Source: Crocodylus rhombifer
Taxonomy: Eukaryota > Chordata > Crocodylia > Crocodylidae
Reading direction: 5' to 3'
Length of the DNA stretch: 64,000 bases
Assembly: GCA_038503035.1 (NCBI GenBank)
Contig: JAVSML010019128.1
Coordinates: 48,721-112,720 of the forward strand
A program made the position numbers and the translations under genes. The notes beneath the pieces are model-generated. The model was not told the origin of the DNA. It saw nothing but the letters and a program-made list of their open reading frames with translations, and did no database searches. Of the stretch, positions 22,801-34,746 are shown in pieces (within the stretch, counting starts at the first letter, position 1; each line of letters begins with the position of its first letter).

Positions 22801-25800
22801 ATTCCCCCAGGGCAGATTAGTAAGCATAGTTGCTGGGGATTTTGCTTTCCTCTGTCACTCAGGGCATTGTCCTTATATTGGACCAGCTGAAAAAATGTTA
22901 CCTTAACAATTCCTTTGCTATGTCAAGGGCCTATGTCCTATAGCCTATGTCCAAGACAATGGTGGTGCTTATGTCTCCCTTGTGGAATGGTATAGGTTTT
23001 TTTTATAGCCCACAGTGTAGCTAGGGTGTATGAGAGGAGCCAAAGTTGATAGTCTGGATACTTTCAGAAAAATCATTGTCTGAAAACACAGAGGTCTAGA
23101 CTCACTGACCCGAGAGCCACTTTCCTGTCCTATGTTCCTATGTTAAAGTCCTCAACTGATTTTTAAGAGGGAATGTCTATATCGCATGCCCGGCCTTGCA
23201 GGGAGTATTGCTTTTAAACATGCCTCACCCACTCACTCCTCCACTCACCATCCAGACCCAGAAATGAAGTAGCGAAGCTGCTAATCTCAAGCTTGTGAAA
23301 GCACAGATCACAAGAGCAATGGCAGAGGGCACCCACAGAGCAGCTTTACCTCTGAGTTTGACACATGCAACCAGGAGAAGCAGGTAGGACATACTTAAAA
23401 ACAGCCTTCTCTGGGAGCGCTGAGAATGCAGCGTAGACATCCACAGTTTCTGGCTGTGTTCCCTTGTTGGGGGTTTGCTCATAGAGAGGAATGTTGGGCC
23501 GGCCTTTCCGGTTTTTGTCCAGCCTCCAGTTTGATCACAAGGTGAGCAGAGCTGTGAAGGGGAATCAAGGGAGGGGTCTTCTTTATGGGATGTGGCCAAC
23601 ACAGCTAGCTAGTTGTGTGTAGACTTCACTGAACACTACCTGAAAACATGGATATGGGCAAGAAAGCAGAACAGGGCCAAAAGCAAAAACAGAACAGGGC
23701 CAGTTGTTACAGTGAAAGTCAAAGAGCACCTGTGTGAGGTCCAATATTTAGATTTATTAAAAAATCTTAGTAAGTGGAACGTTGCAGCTACCAAGGAATT
23801 TCTGGAGAAGTACATAGCATGCCAGTCACGTGTTCTGTTCAGCTTTTTACAGTTTTCTAGCACATCACAGGGCTTTTTTGGATTGTGCCACAAACTGCTG
23901 GTGACTTTACAGAGTATTTGAACCATATTCCTCATTGATTCAAAGAAGATCATTCCTTTGCTTCACTAGTTCAGATATTAATGACCAGGAGCCCATTGAA
24001 GACAATACTAAGTGAGAAGTCCAATATCCTACCCAGGGGGGAATCTTTCTTTTGTAAGCTCTTGTCTGCAACAGCCTTAGCCGTATTGGGTTGACACCTT
24101 CCTTTAAAACCCATGACAACTGCATTCAATGGCTGGCAGAGGGTGCTGCTTCATTCTTCCCCACAAAGCTTGAACATTCCTCACAGCCTCCTTCAGTAGT
24201 GACTCTTAATGGCATCTCAAGCCTCCAAGCCTAAAAAGTCTTTGCCACTATAGCCACACAGGGCCCCCTCAAGGAAATTCACAGTATGCTAACAGAAGGC
24301 GATTTTCTGTTGACATCACCTCACCAAGTGACATAAGTCAAATTCATGAAAACCCTCTTCTGTTGGCTAGCTGTATCCAAACTGGAGGTTTTGCTTCCAT
24401 AGGTGTGTCTTTTTTCATGCCCCTATGCCTGCAAAAATTTGTAGTGAAGACTAAGAGATAAAATTGTGATAGGAGCTTGTAACACAACATTTGTTGTTAT
24501 TCAGTTGCTTCCTTTCACAATTATTTCCCCAATAAATTAGTTGATGGGTACTTATTTTTAGCTCTCTGATCACAGACTATTAAATTGAATAAAAAACTGA
24601 GAACATTTGGGAAGAAAATAATATGACACATTTCACAAACTATTTAGGTTAAAGAACTGAATCCCACTTAAAATCTTTTTATTCAGCTCTACTCATCATG
24701 GTAATCTTTGTGCTACCATCAGGATTTCTAGACAATAATTCATTCTGAATGATTTCACCAAGTAAGAATCACTGCCTGGCCTCCCTTCCTGGAATTCTTA
24801 AAAACACCAAAAAATGAAAGACCCACATCATGTGTTTTGAGAGAGAGCCCTAAGTAAAAGACAGTGTGTTAGTTTCACTATACCAGGAAAAGTCCTTTCA
24901 GAATAATTTCTTCCCCATTACCTACTTCTCATTTGCAAGAGCAGCACATTACCCTATTGGGTATGCACAGGTAGCCAACACCTCTCCCATCCTGTCTCCA
25001 GCTCTGCTCCTTTCCTACTGTAGTTTGCTATGGGAGTAGGAATTAAAGTGCATTGATCCAATCATAGAAGATCTCCAAAATGTAAATTGAAGTGAAAATG
25101 TTGCGATTCTCAATTATTTTGTGAAGATCCAAATATATAGAAAATCAGGATCAGCACCTGACTTTTACAAATACTCAAGCTCTTTCTAAAAATGAGTAGG
25201 TCAGTGGGACTAGAATAGCACAATCAAACTGGGTAAAGTACAATTCTAAAGTTATGTCTAAAGCCTCACCAAATTTCCAAGCGAAGGACATAGCAGCCAG
25301 GTATGCCCTCATTCCATCTTCAATTGTCTGTAAGTTCCTTTCTAGCCATGCTGGCCAACCTACAGTCCGACCCAAAGTGCACAATTTTGGGAGATTCCAC
25401 CACATGTAAGGGTGTAGCTAATTTAGCTGCACAATGGAAAGAGATCTGAAGATGCACATGGGCTGAATTATGTGCTCCAAAGGAGCCTTTGGCTCTTGCT
25501 TTGCAGAATGTATTAGTTGCTGTTGCACACATGGTAAGCTTTGCAGGAAGGAGCCCAGCTCTGAGGCACCTCAGGATTCTAATGCTTTTAAGAGTTGTCA
25601 GAAAGTGGCTTATTCCTGGTGCCCCCTAAGTTGCAGTGGAAAAGGGCTCCCTCCTGGGGAGCATTGGCCAGGGTTTGAAAATGCTGTCTAGTCAAATAGC
25701 TCTTGCTTATTGAATTTATTCACACAATTACTGTTGAGTATCCAAGGCTGTAGAGGAAAAATTGACATATTGTATTATTTGAGAAATAGTGTATGATCAT

Positions 25801-26672
25801 GTAATTAAAGGCAGGAATGTAATATTTATGCACAAGGTGGGGGACTGGGTTAATTTCAGTTTTTCCTGGCTAACCGAGGGCATTATTGTGTAACTTTAAT
25901 ATTCTCCTGATGGCCAGCATCTATATGGAATTCATATATTTGTTTATGATTTTTCTGTTAAATATTCACCCATCGTACTCTTGTGGCACAATAATTAAAA
26001 ACATCATGTTAGCTGCCAATAAAAATATTTTTGTGATTTGGTAATTATTTCCAATGCTTGTGCTCCCCCCAGTTGCCTTCCTGTTTTATAATGTATAAAG
26101 TTAATCTTGATGATGGAAAAATAAATAAGTAGCAGGGAAGACTGGAAATCTTCCAATCACAAGGGCTGCTGGATTGGAAGCAACAGCCAATCTATCCCAC
26201 CACATCTTCTAGGTGGTCAGTCTTTCCTCCCTCTTAGAGATGCTTTTAATATTCATAACAGCTGTGGAATGAAGCATTGTGCATGAAAAGAAACCAGCAT
26301 AAAGTCTTTATGTTACTCCATCAAACCAAAACTACTTTGCATTGAGTTACAAAGTGCAAACTCTAACCAATTTCCCAGATGGATTTAATTTCAACCTGAC
26401 CTACTGCCAAGTGAAATAAATTTCCCCACTATTAGAAATCCACCCCATTCTTTCCATGCCATGAGCACAAGGACCTGCACACATAAGCAGCTCACCTCGG
26501 TTGCATAATATAGGCATAAATCTACTACCCCTACTCACTTGAATAGTTTCTTTGGGATGACCCGTAGGCAAGCCAGATTTGGTCTACAATATAGATTTTA
26601 ATATTTAGGAAATTGAGGGCTTCAGAATACATAAATGTTCATGTGCTGTACATGATAATCGTTATAAACATT
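19871..26672. other. Presumed intergenic region downstream of TMEM182
   Basis: Mostly repeat-poor. No exon-like frames with recognisable families. A possible CR1/L3 3' end is noted separately at 22990-23145. The AT-rich 25690-26130 stretch looks unlike any repeat in the window. Confidence 0.45.
22990..23145 (+). repeat. Possible CR1/L3 3' end
   Basis: Ends in TCCTATGTTCCTATGTTAAA, resembling plus-strand CR1/L3 terminal repeats. The body was not recognised. Confidence 0.3.
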
Positions 26673-27538
26673 TTTAATAAAAAAGTCAATATACAACAAT
26701 TTTTCTCTATTTAAGTTTAGTTCTAGATAACATTGCAGGTACTAGAGAAGCCAATTATTAAACACATCTAAAATGTCTAGGTAAAAACTTGATTAAAAAT
26801 ATGCACCATATATTTTATGCTGTAATTTTGGCATACTTTAAGTAAGTTGTTCAAGGGCATTGATTTGGCTTAGAGAATCATGCAACAAAATACAGAAGAA
26901 TAGAAGAGCACACTTTCAAACATTTACAGAAGTAAAACAGATAATGTTAGCAGTTTAGCCACTGCCTGTACATACTAGCACCAAGTCATTATTCACTGGG
27001 GTCATCTGTACTACCCATATAAGAAAAACACTGCAAGAACAACTGCACTCTATTTTTAAGTGCAGAAATGTTTGTTCATATTAAAGCTTAGGAGAGCAGT
27101 GGAGAAAGGGACAGGCAGTGTATTAAATTACTCAGCTGAGCATTTGTTTTCCTCTCTGTCTTCTACCATTCTCCACAAGGACTTTTTTGACAGCCACGCA
27201 AAATAATTGCCAAAAGGCAAACGTATAAAATCTTGATTTGACCCATTTTATGTTGCTTTTTTGCCCTCTCATGTTTGCAGGCAGATCTAATACTGCAAAT
27301 AATGTTATGTAGAAAAACATGTCATGTAATTCCTGAAGAATCAAAGAAACTGGATTTTTTTCTTTTAGTGGGTTTTGTGTCCTTTATCATAGGAACATAT
27401 CAATTAAACAAGTAACTGAAGCAATTCTACCAGTACACCTACAACTTTAGATTATGGTAGCAAGAATAATGTATAAAAATTGTGATCCAGTTAAAAAGTT
27501 TCACTCAGCTTCCAGCATGCCCATTACCAGATGGCTGA
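26673..27538 (-). other. TMEM182: Probable TMEM182 3' untranslated region (end uncertain)
   Basis: AT-rich, repeat-poor sequence directly downstream of the stop codon on the minus strand, as expected for a 3' UTR. The first candidate poly(A) signal noticed is ATTAAA (plus-strand TTTAAT at 26673-26678); a canonical AATAAA appears further on (plus-strand TTTATT at 25715-25720). The end chosen is only the first candidate; the UTR could extend to about 25.7 kb. Confidence 0.4.
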
Positions 27539-27762
27539 TTAGTCAGAGTGCAAATAAATAGTACGACCTACTAATAAGAAGAGCATTCCAGCAAACAAAG
27601 CAAAAAATATTCCTATAGGAGCCAGTATGAAAGACCAGCCATAGCGCACATGAACAGTAAAATCTGGACAATCCTTTTTCTTCATGTTCTCGTAGTTTTC
27701 CAAATCAGCCATTGCCTGGACCCAGATGACATACATCACGACCACCAATGAAAATATGATGC
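27539..27762 (-). CDS. TMEM182: TMEM182 last coding exon (exon 5 by human numbering)
   Basis: Last coding exon of transmembrane protein 182, a four-pass membrane protein of the PMP22/claudin superfamily expressed mainly in muscle; published work in chicken and mouse links it to integrin beta-1 and restraint of myoblast differentiation. Read on the minus strand, a pyrimidine tract ending TTTCTTTTTCAG precedes the exon. The first two bases (GC) complete a glycine codon begun in the previous exon, 73 further codons follow, and TAA is at 27541-27539. The peptide gives the third membrane span (about residues 1-18, with [15 protein letters not shown]), a loop with KKKDCPDF and YGWSF, and a fourth span ([19 protein letters not shown]), ending LHSD. 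From memory it follows the human C-terminus closely, except for the last few residues. The frame is open with no damage. Family assignment is firm; exon numbering is by analogy with human. Confidence 0.93.
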
Positions 27763-28424
27763 CTGAAAAAGAAACATCAATAGTGTAATGATAAGAAGTA
27801 TGGAATAAATAATCGGTGTATTTACTGAATATGCTAGCATCCCGTTAAAGATCAAGGCCCTCTTTGTTAGGCACTGTCAGCTGTCCTCAGACATCTGTTG
27901 CCTAAAGTTGTGCTGAACCATATTAACTTCTCTCGTTCCTGAATTGCACTGACGCATGCACAAGCCTACCAGCTAAAGGGAAAAGATGCTGTCAATTCTA
28001 TTGGACCATTCAAAGTGACCAAAAAGAAAAGATGCATGTTTAAGGCCTGAGTTCAGCAGGTCAGCTACTATTTTGTACTTGCTCCCCTGAGGACAGTAAG
28101 AAGGAGAAATCTTTCTGTCTCATAAGTTCTGGAATTGCTTCCCTGCATAGCTCCTCTGCAAGATATGAATAGTGTGAACAAGGAAAGGAGATCCTTGCAT
28201 CTTCCTGTCTGTTTGTAAATCCAAGTTAAGGCATACTGCAACACTGCTCATGGTAAAATGCATAGTTTTAGGATGACTATTTCCTCTTTTCACTGGGACA
28301 GTCCTGGCCTAAACACCTATCTCTTTTATTCAAACACTTCTGTACCATTTTCAGTGGGACATTTCAGACAGGTGTTTAATGAGGGACTGCCCCAACAAAA
28401 GTGGCACTGTTTCACTTATGCAGA

Positions 28425-28535
28425 CAAGGTTCTTTGGGTAGATGTGATATCTTTTATTAGATCAAATAAATAGTTGGAAAAAAGTGTTCTTTGCAAGCTT
28501 TCGGGCACAAATGTCCTTCTTCAGACATACAGAAA
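28425..28535 (+). repeat. Dispersed amniote-type repeat fragment
   Basis: Contains ACAAGGTTCTTTGGGTAG, ATATCTTTTATTAGATC and TTTGCAAGCTTTCGGGCAC. The first part is shared with 10774-10823. This phrase is familiar from reptile genomes but the family name is not certain to me. Confidence 0.5.
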
Positions 28536-28910
28536 GTCTGTTAGTGTTTGTGTGCTTTCACATATACACAGACACATGCACACACAGACACATTCCTCTC
28601 TCCAGTATGCTGCATTCCCCCAAATGCATACTGGACAGCACACTTAGCTGATACCAGAGCTTGGAGACAACTAAGTATGCCAGAGAGTGCATGGAGCAGA
28701 ATGTCTCATTTTGAGACTCAGGAAATATGGTCGCCCTACATATTTTAGAATGTACTCCATTCTACTGGAGTCTACTTGATCATTTTATGATGCATCATGC
28801 TGAACATTCCTTAACTACCCAAAACAATGGGACAGCTACATGAAAAAAAATTAATCAGTACATCAGTATTTTCATCAGATTGGGCATAACAGTTTCCTGA
28901 AAATAACTAC

Positions 28911-28975
28911 CATAAGATATAGGACTGGAAGGGACCTTCTGGGTCATTTAGTCCTCTGTGGCTGCGGGCAACCGC
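28911..28975 (-). mobile_element. CR1 3'-end fragment
   Basis: The plus strand reads AGGACTGGAAGGGACCTTCT, the signature of the reverse-complemented CR1 3' terminus. Confidence 0.6.
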
Positions 28976-29799
28976 ATAATAAACATTTTTTCAAAAAGAC
29001 CACAACATCCATCCAGCCCCTTCCTCACACCACAAGGCACAAAGCACCCCTTCCCCCACCAACATTAGGATCTTTTGTGCCAAAAATTTGGGCTAAACAG
29101 TGGGCTAAAGGAAGACAGCAAAGACAAATGGTGGTTTTCCAGCCACCGTTTTGGAAAGCCGTTGGACTGTTAACACATACGTACTTGCAGCACGCCCCTC
29201 CAACAACGTTATTGATCACATAGCCACTACATTAATATTCCAGAACGAGTGTTGCTTGATATACCAGCTGCCTCCCCTAGTACTCCATGTTATTTCAGTG
29301 GAATGCTGATATGTCAGATGTTCAGCCTTGCAACGTAGATGGTAGAGCAGAGCAATAGAATCAGCTGTGGTACTAGGAGCCAGATTTTTTGCTTACCAGC
29401 ATTCCCACTTAAGACAATGAGAGTGCTGGGTGCAGTCAAATGCTCACAGCCACAGAGGTGACAGCTGCCAAGAAATAATCTTTACCCACTCACCCCCACT
29501 CCTCATATGCCACATCCCAACAAAAAAATTGCATATGGTTGCAGTTAGAGCAGTCCTGGAAGCACACCCCAGGCGGGGAATCTGAGAGCCACCCTGGGCA
29601 AGTTCCAAAAATGCAACCAGACTGTATTCTATGCAAGCAGCATGTGCAGAGCAGGAGATTGGGTGGGGCTAGTTTCTCAGAGGTAGTCTCAGGATTGCTA
29701 TAGAAGAGGTGTAGGCATACCTTATATTCCAAAATTAGGGCTAGGTATTCAGATATTCAAATATAATGAGGATAACTGACATCAAATATCAATTCCAAG

Positions 29800-30180
29800 A
29801 CCATTTCTCCTTGTTCTGTCATCTGCCACCACTGAGAACAGCCTAGCTCCATCCATCCTCTTTCAAACACTCGTTCAGGTAGTTGAAGGCTGCAATTAAA
29901 TCCCCACTCAGTCTTCTCATCTTTAGACTAAATAAACACAGGTCCCCCAGCCTCTCCTCAGAAGTCATATCCCCCAGCCCCACCATTTCTGTTGCCCTCC
30001 ACTAGACTCTCTCCATTTTGTCCACATCCTTTCTGTAGTAGGGGGCCCAAAACTGAACACAGTACTCCAGATGTGGACTCATCAGCGCTGAATAGAGGGG
30101 AATAATCTTTTCCCTGGACCTACTGGCAACACACTGTCAATGCCCTGTCTGTCCAGGGGCTATTTAGCTACCTCATGGGT
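29800..30180 (-). mobile_element. CR1 fragment, minus strand
   Basis: Plus-strand phrases GGTAGTTGAAGGCTGCAATT, TCTTCTCATCTTTAGACTAA and ACACAGTACTCCAGATGTGG are the complement of the CR1 ORF2 C-terminal and 3' region. The frame is degraded. Confidence 0.8.
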
Positions 30181-30914
30181 TTTCTGAGATTCTTAAATGT
30201 CTGTGGACCTTTTGAATAGCGGGATGTTCTTAAAAATTTTAAAGGTTTTCCAAGTCAGAATTACATTACCAGAATGAGGTAACATACTAGTGAAAACTGG
30301 AGGCGAGTGATTTTGGACTGATAACTTGATTTGCCAGGCCTCCAGCAATGAAGTTAACTGTTTGAAAGACATTAAATATAAAAAGCCTAAAACAAACCAA
30401 ACCATATTTTGGACTCATTAGTTGACCCAAATTCAAAGACTTAAGATATAATGCACTGACATTTTTATTGGAATTTATTTTGCAAACTTACTGTCTTTAC
30501 ACTTTGACCATCATGATTATCTGTAATGAAGTCATTCTCAATCACTTTCAGGTTATGAATACTAGATTTTGAAGCCTGCCAAAAAAAAGCTAGTATGGTT
30601 ACCTTGAAGCATAATTAAGACTTAAAATCCCAAAGTAGCTGCAATCTTAAGGAGGCAGAAGAGATGCATTATAAGTGAGGCAGACACATTGTCTGACTGT
30701 GAAATACATGTTCAAGAGTATATATATATTTTAAGTGCTTGAGTTCACAACAAAGTCAACCCTCTCCCCCATCCCAACTCTAAATGGCATAAATTCAATT
30801 CTGAAAATATTTTACTCAACTAAAATGTTACACACACCCAATATTGATGGAATTTAGTACTGAAGTTATACTAAATATCAGTATTAATGAACTACTCACC
30901 CAGAAAATTCACCC

Positions 30915-31115
30915 AGAGGATGGAAGCAGGATGGCCATCATAGAGGACATTCCAGTTTTCTGCTACTCTGGCCTCTATTGATATGAAACCCAATGCCTTT
31001 ATGTCCTCCATTTTTCTCTGCAAGAGAAAAATGGAGGACATAAAGGTGCCGGGTTTCATATCAATAGAGGACAGAGGACAACTGGACTGCCCTCTATGAT
31101 AGCCGCCCTCGATGG
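30915..31115. repeat. Fold-back inverted repeat, arms about 95 bp
   Basis: The left arm (to 31020) ends CTTTATGTCCTCCATTTTTC; the right arm (from 31021) starts AAGAGAAAAATGGAGGACAT and retraces it outwards to GGTTTCATATCAATAGAGGA and CCCTCTATGATAGCCGCCCT. Almost no spacer separates the arms. Confidence 0.8.
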
Positions 31116-31654
31116 AAGCCACTCCCCTATGGATAGGCAACACAGTGTCTAGGCTCCATTAAAACTCTTTAAAAGAAGGTTTAAGAAGGACTTAAAAGGC
31201 ACAAGGGCTTTAGGCAGGATCTTTGCAGAAGGGCAGATTTCACTTCAAACAAAATATCAGACTGGTGACATATGAGCTTTCGTCATAAAAACAAATAAAA
31301 GTTATCCATCTTCATGTATCTGTACTTATCTCAGTCTCTAACTCACTTTGCAGACACAAGCTAGATAACAATACTAGTGAGAATTTCTGCCATAAACCCA
31401 GCTAATTCCTGGAATGTTCCATGGCATGCAGTGGCCCTCTTGCCTCTACTAATCACGTGGGAGAGTCCATTGCAGAAGTCAGCAAAACCTAACATGGAAA
31501 GCAAAGAGGCAGGACCTCCACTGCTGCCCATTCAATCTTGTGTTGTGAGATGTTCAAGGATTCCTGCACTGAAGTGAAAAAACCTGAACAATAAAGGTGT
31601 CAAGAGCAGAAAAGAACATGCTTAATTCTCTGACAAGTTCAAAAAACTTCATTA
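31116..31654. other. Intronic sequence, nothing recognised
   Basis: No repeat ends or exon-like frames seen. Confidence 0.4.
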
Positions 31655-31903
31655 CCAAGAATCCTGATTTTCTCTGATAAAAAAAAAAATCCCCAATATT
31701 CAGGTTAAAAAAAGTTACCCAAAATCCACGTTTTCCCATGAGTAAAATGAAATGTCACTAGCACACACACATACAGAGTGGTGTTTCATTTTCATCACAG
31801 AAAAATGTGGATTTTGGGTTACTTTTTTAAACCTGAAAATTAAGGATTTTTTTTTTTAGTCAGAGAAAATAAAAATTGTTATCAGAGAAACCCAGGATCC
31901 CTG
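31655..31903. repeat. Palindromic AT-rich MITE, copy 2
   Basis: The left half carries ATCCTGATTTTCTCTGAT and AAGTTACCCAAAATCCACG; the right half retraces it (GTGGATTTTGGGTTACTTTT) and ends CCCAGGATCCCTG. A short CA-rich spacer lies at the centre. Same family as 1163-1421. Confidence 0.8.
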
Positions 31904-32939
31904 TTCATTACCTACACCAAACACATGGTGATACAGAGAAGAGGAATTGTGGATTTACTGAATGGGCAATTGACTCTTGACCATTTATCTAAAGGAAGAC
32001 AGACTCAAAAACAATTAATTTCCTAACATGCAACATAAAAATATTTTAACACAGGACATAAACAAGAATATAAATAAAAATAACGTCACATACGATAATG
32101 TCATCTCAGGATTTATATAGCAAAGTGCTTAATCTCCAGATAAAAGGCACCATCTAAGTGTGAGTTTACCTGATTATCTCCATTTTCTAGAAGACAAAAT
32201 GATTTATAGAATGACCAGAGTTAGATTTTCAAAGGCTCTCAGCACCCTCCTATTGCTGCTGACAGTGAGCCTTTTAGGGGCATTCTGAAAACCACACCAA
32301 AGTGATTTGTTCAAAGTTACAGAGCAAATCAACAGCAAACCAAAAAATAAAACAAAAAGTCTTCTGATTTTCAGTTCTACAGCTCTGTGAGCAAAACCAC
32401 ACAATCTTCTGCCATATTCAAGGGAATGTCTTAGCCAGTTGATGAAGCATGTATACAGGAGCACGTATAAATGCAACAGGCGGGGTTTCTCACCAGATAG
32501 GACTCTATCATTTAACTTAAAGGTCCCAAGTACATATCTCTGAGAGAAGCAAAATGCAGGCAGGTGCTTCCAGGGCTTAAGGGGTCTGATGCTGAGTGGA
32601 AATTCCCAAGGTATGCAGGGCCCCTCACCCCCTGGAGCACCTGCCTGGGGCAGTGACAGAATGTAAGCAGCTGCGAGCTGCCAAGTCTCTCCTACCACAA
32701 AGCAAAGAGACATCCAGCATTAAACAGCAGCACAAATTAATACCACCTTTGTCATGGCCACAAATTTTGGGCATTTGTGGTACAGAAAGGGGCATGGACC
32801 TATCTTTTTGTTTGGCCTTTGTGCCACCAAAAAAAATTGTATGGTCGCACAGGGCAACAAAAGGAGATGTCTGTCTCCACCCTTAGTACATCAGATACAG
32901 GGAGCATACAGGGAATATGATAACTTTTTAAGGCAGTTC
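31904..32939. other. Intronic sequence with a possible old SINE
   Basis: Near 32195-32345 there is a weak CORE-SINE/MIR-like stretch (TTCAAAGTTACAGAGCAAAT). Otherwise nothing recognised. Confidence 0.35.
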
Positions 32940-32947
32940 CTCTACAA

Positions 32948-33169
32948 CAGGGGTGGCCAACCTGCAGCTCCGTAGCCACATGTGGCTCTTCAGAAGTTAA
33001 CATGTGTCTCCTTGAATCTTTGCACAAGCACATGGTGACCAGCTTCTACTTGGACCAATAATTCCATTTCGAAGCTGGTCACCGTGTGTTTGTGCAAAGA
33101 TTCAAGAAGAGGCATATTAGCCTCTGAAGAGCCGTATGTGGCTATGGAGCTGCAGGTTGGCCACCCCTG
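32948..33169. mobile_element. Palindromic hAT MITE, 222 bp, perfect target duplication
   Basis: Begins CAGGGGTGGCCAACCTGCAG and ends with its exact complement. The octamer CTCTACAA flanks both sides (32940-32947 and 33170-33177) without a mismatch. The body folds back: AATCTTTGCACAAGCACATG and GAAGCTGGTCACCGTGTG segments pair across a short centre near 33055. No coding capacity. Confidence 0.92.
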
Positions 33170-33177
33170 CTCTACAA

Positions 33178-34746
33178 GATAATAAGAAAAAACAAACTAT
33201 GATGAGTATTTGAAATTTCTAAGAGGCAAATTAATCAGAATTGCTCAAAACATGCATTTGAAGTCTGATCTGAAGTTAATTCACTGATGTAAATCTTGTA
33301 TATGTGAGAGCAGAACTAGGCCTTTATTTCTTAAGAATACTTGTTTAGATAAAGAGAATTATACTTGCAGGGAATTGTAAAGTAATTTGCTCCTCCATAT
33401 TTCTATACTCACACATTTTCATCATTAGCTTGTCTGTCTCCTTCAAAATATTAGTCATGCCTATAAAAGTCAACAAAACATCCATTTCAAGTATAAGTGA
33501 AATGTCAGCTCACTATGAAGGAAAATATACTAAGATGAATATATTTGTTTTGGGAAATCTGGTCCTGTCCCCCATATGCTGACTTGCTATTGAAAATGTC
33601 ATGAACCCTCAATTTGCCCAACTTTCAATTTATAATGACCAATGTGAAAAAGAAATCACACAATTCCATCAAATACTTTTAGAAACATTTAGTGCGGTGC
33701 TATATTTCTACATTTTAAGATGTTAGACCTCTTGTGAAGGGATGGGTGTCCACTTGCCCTTGCCTTTAAGTAAGCATGGAATAAAACAGCAATTGCATGC
33801 ATCAGGAATGATGGGAAAAATTATTTCCAGAGCATAAAATATGTCTGAGAGAGATTAGGATAAATAAATACTTTCCCCCCCGCCTTTTCCTTTCCATTCC
33901 GCATTTTTTTAAGAACCCACATGTTTGATACACAGCACTGTGCAGTGTGATAAGACACGTACTCCTCTGAGGTCACTCTTTTCTGTCACAAGCATTTATT
34001 CTTTTGAATTTCTTTCAAACAAATACTTTTGCATATTACAGGGGGAAAAAAAGAATGCAGAACCTTTAGAAATGTCTATGCATTCAAGAGGCAGTTTGTT
34101 GGCCTTTAGCACTTATTCTTACCATGCAGAAATGCCTTTTACTTGTCAATGGTAGATGTCTGTTTATAGCATGAATCTTTCACTATATAGACACAAAGAC
34201 AACAGGTGCTAGACAAATGATGAGACTCCTTTGGTTGTGCTTAAAAGTTCTGAAGTTCTCCAATTTGTAGAGAACTTTTTTTATAAGCCAGTTTTTGTTT
34301 TCTCGCTTAGCTCACAGATATCCCTCCCACTTTGACCTCTGTCCTCCTGGCTCTTAGGACTTTAGTGTCAGGCAGTAAGGGTCCTATTCAGCTCTTGAAT
34401 ATGCACATGGGATTCTTTTTAGTGTAACAGGAGCCTGCATGTACATCTGAGAGCAAAATGTGCTGTAAGTCAGTACCTAGAATACAGACATCATTCCCTT
34501 CATTCTATCAGCAAAAAAGGGGGGTGGAGGGGAATCCTAAATACCTTCTTAATCTTAGGCTCCCACAGGAGGCCTGATCATGCAACTTACTATGAACCTG
34601 TTGGTGGCTTGTGAGTCTCATCAATTCTCACTTAAGTCCACGGGAGCTGACAGCTCTAAGGAGATCCCAGGAGGTACACAGCACCTTGAAGTATTAGGCC
34701 TATGGTAATTATGGGTTTTACTAAGACTTCCCTCATAATTAAATTA
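33178..34746. other. Intronic AT-rich sequence, nothing recognised
   Basis: No exon-like frame or repeat end recognised. Confidence 0.4.
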
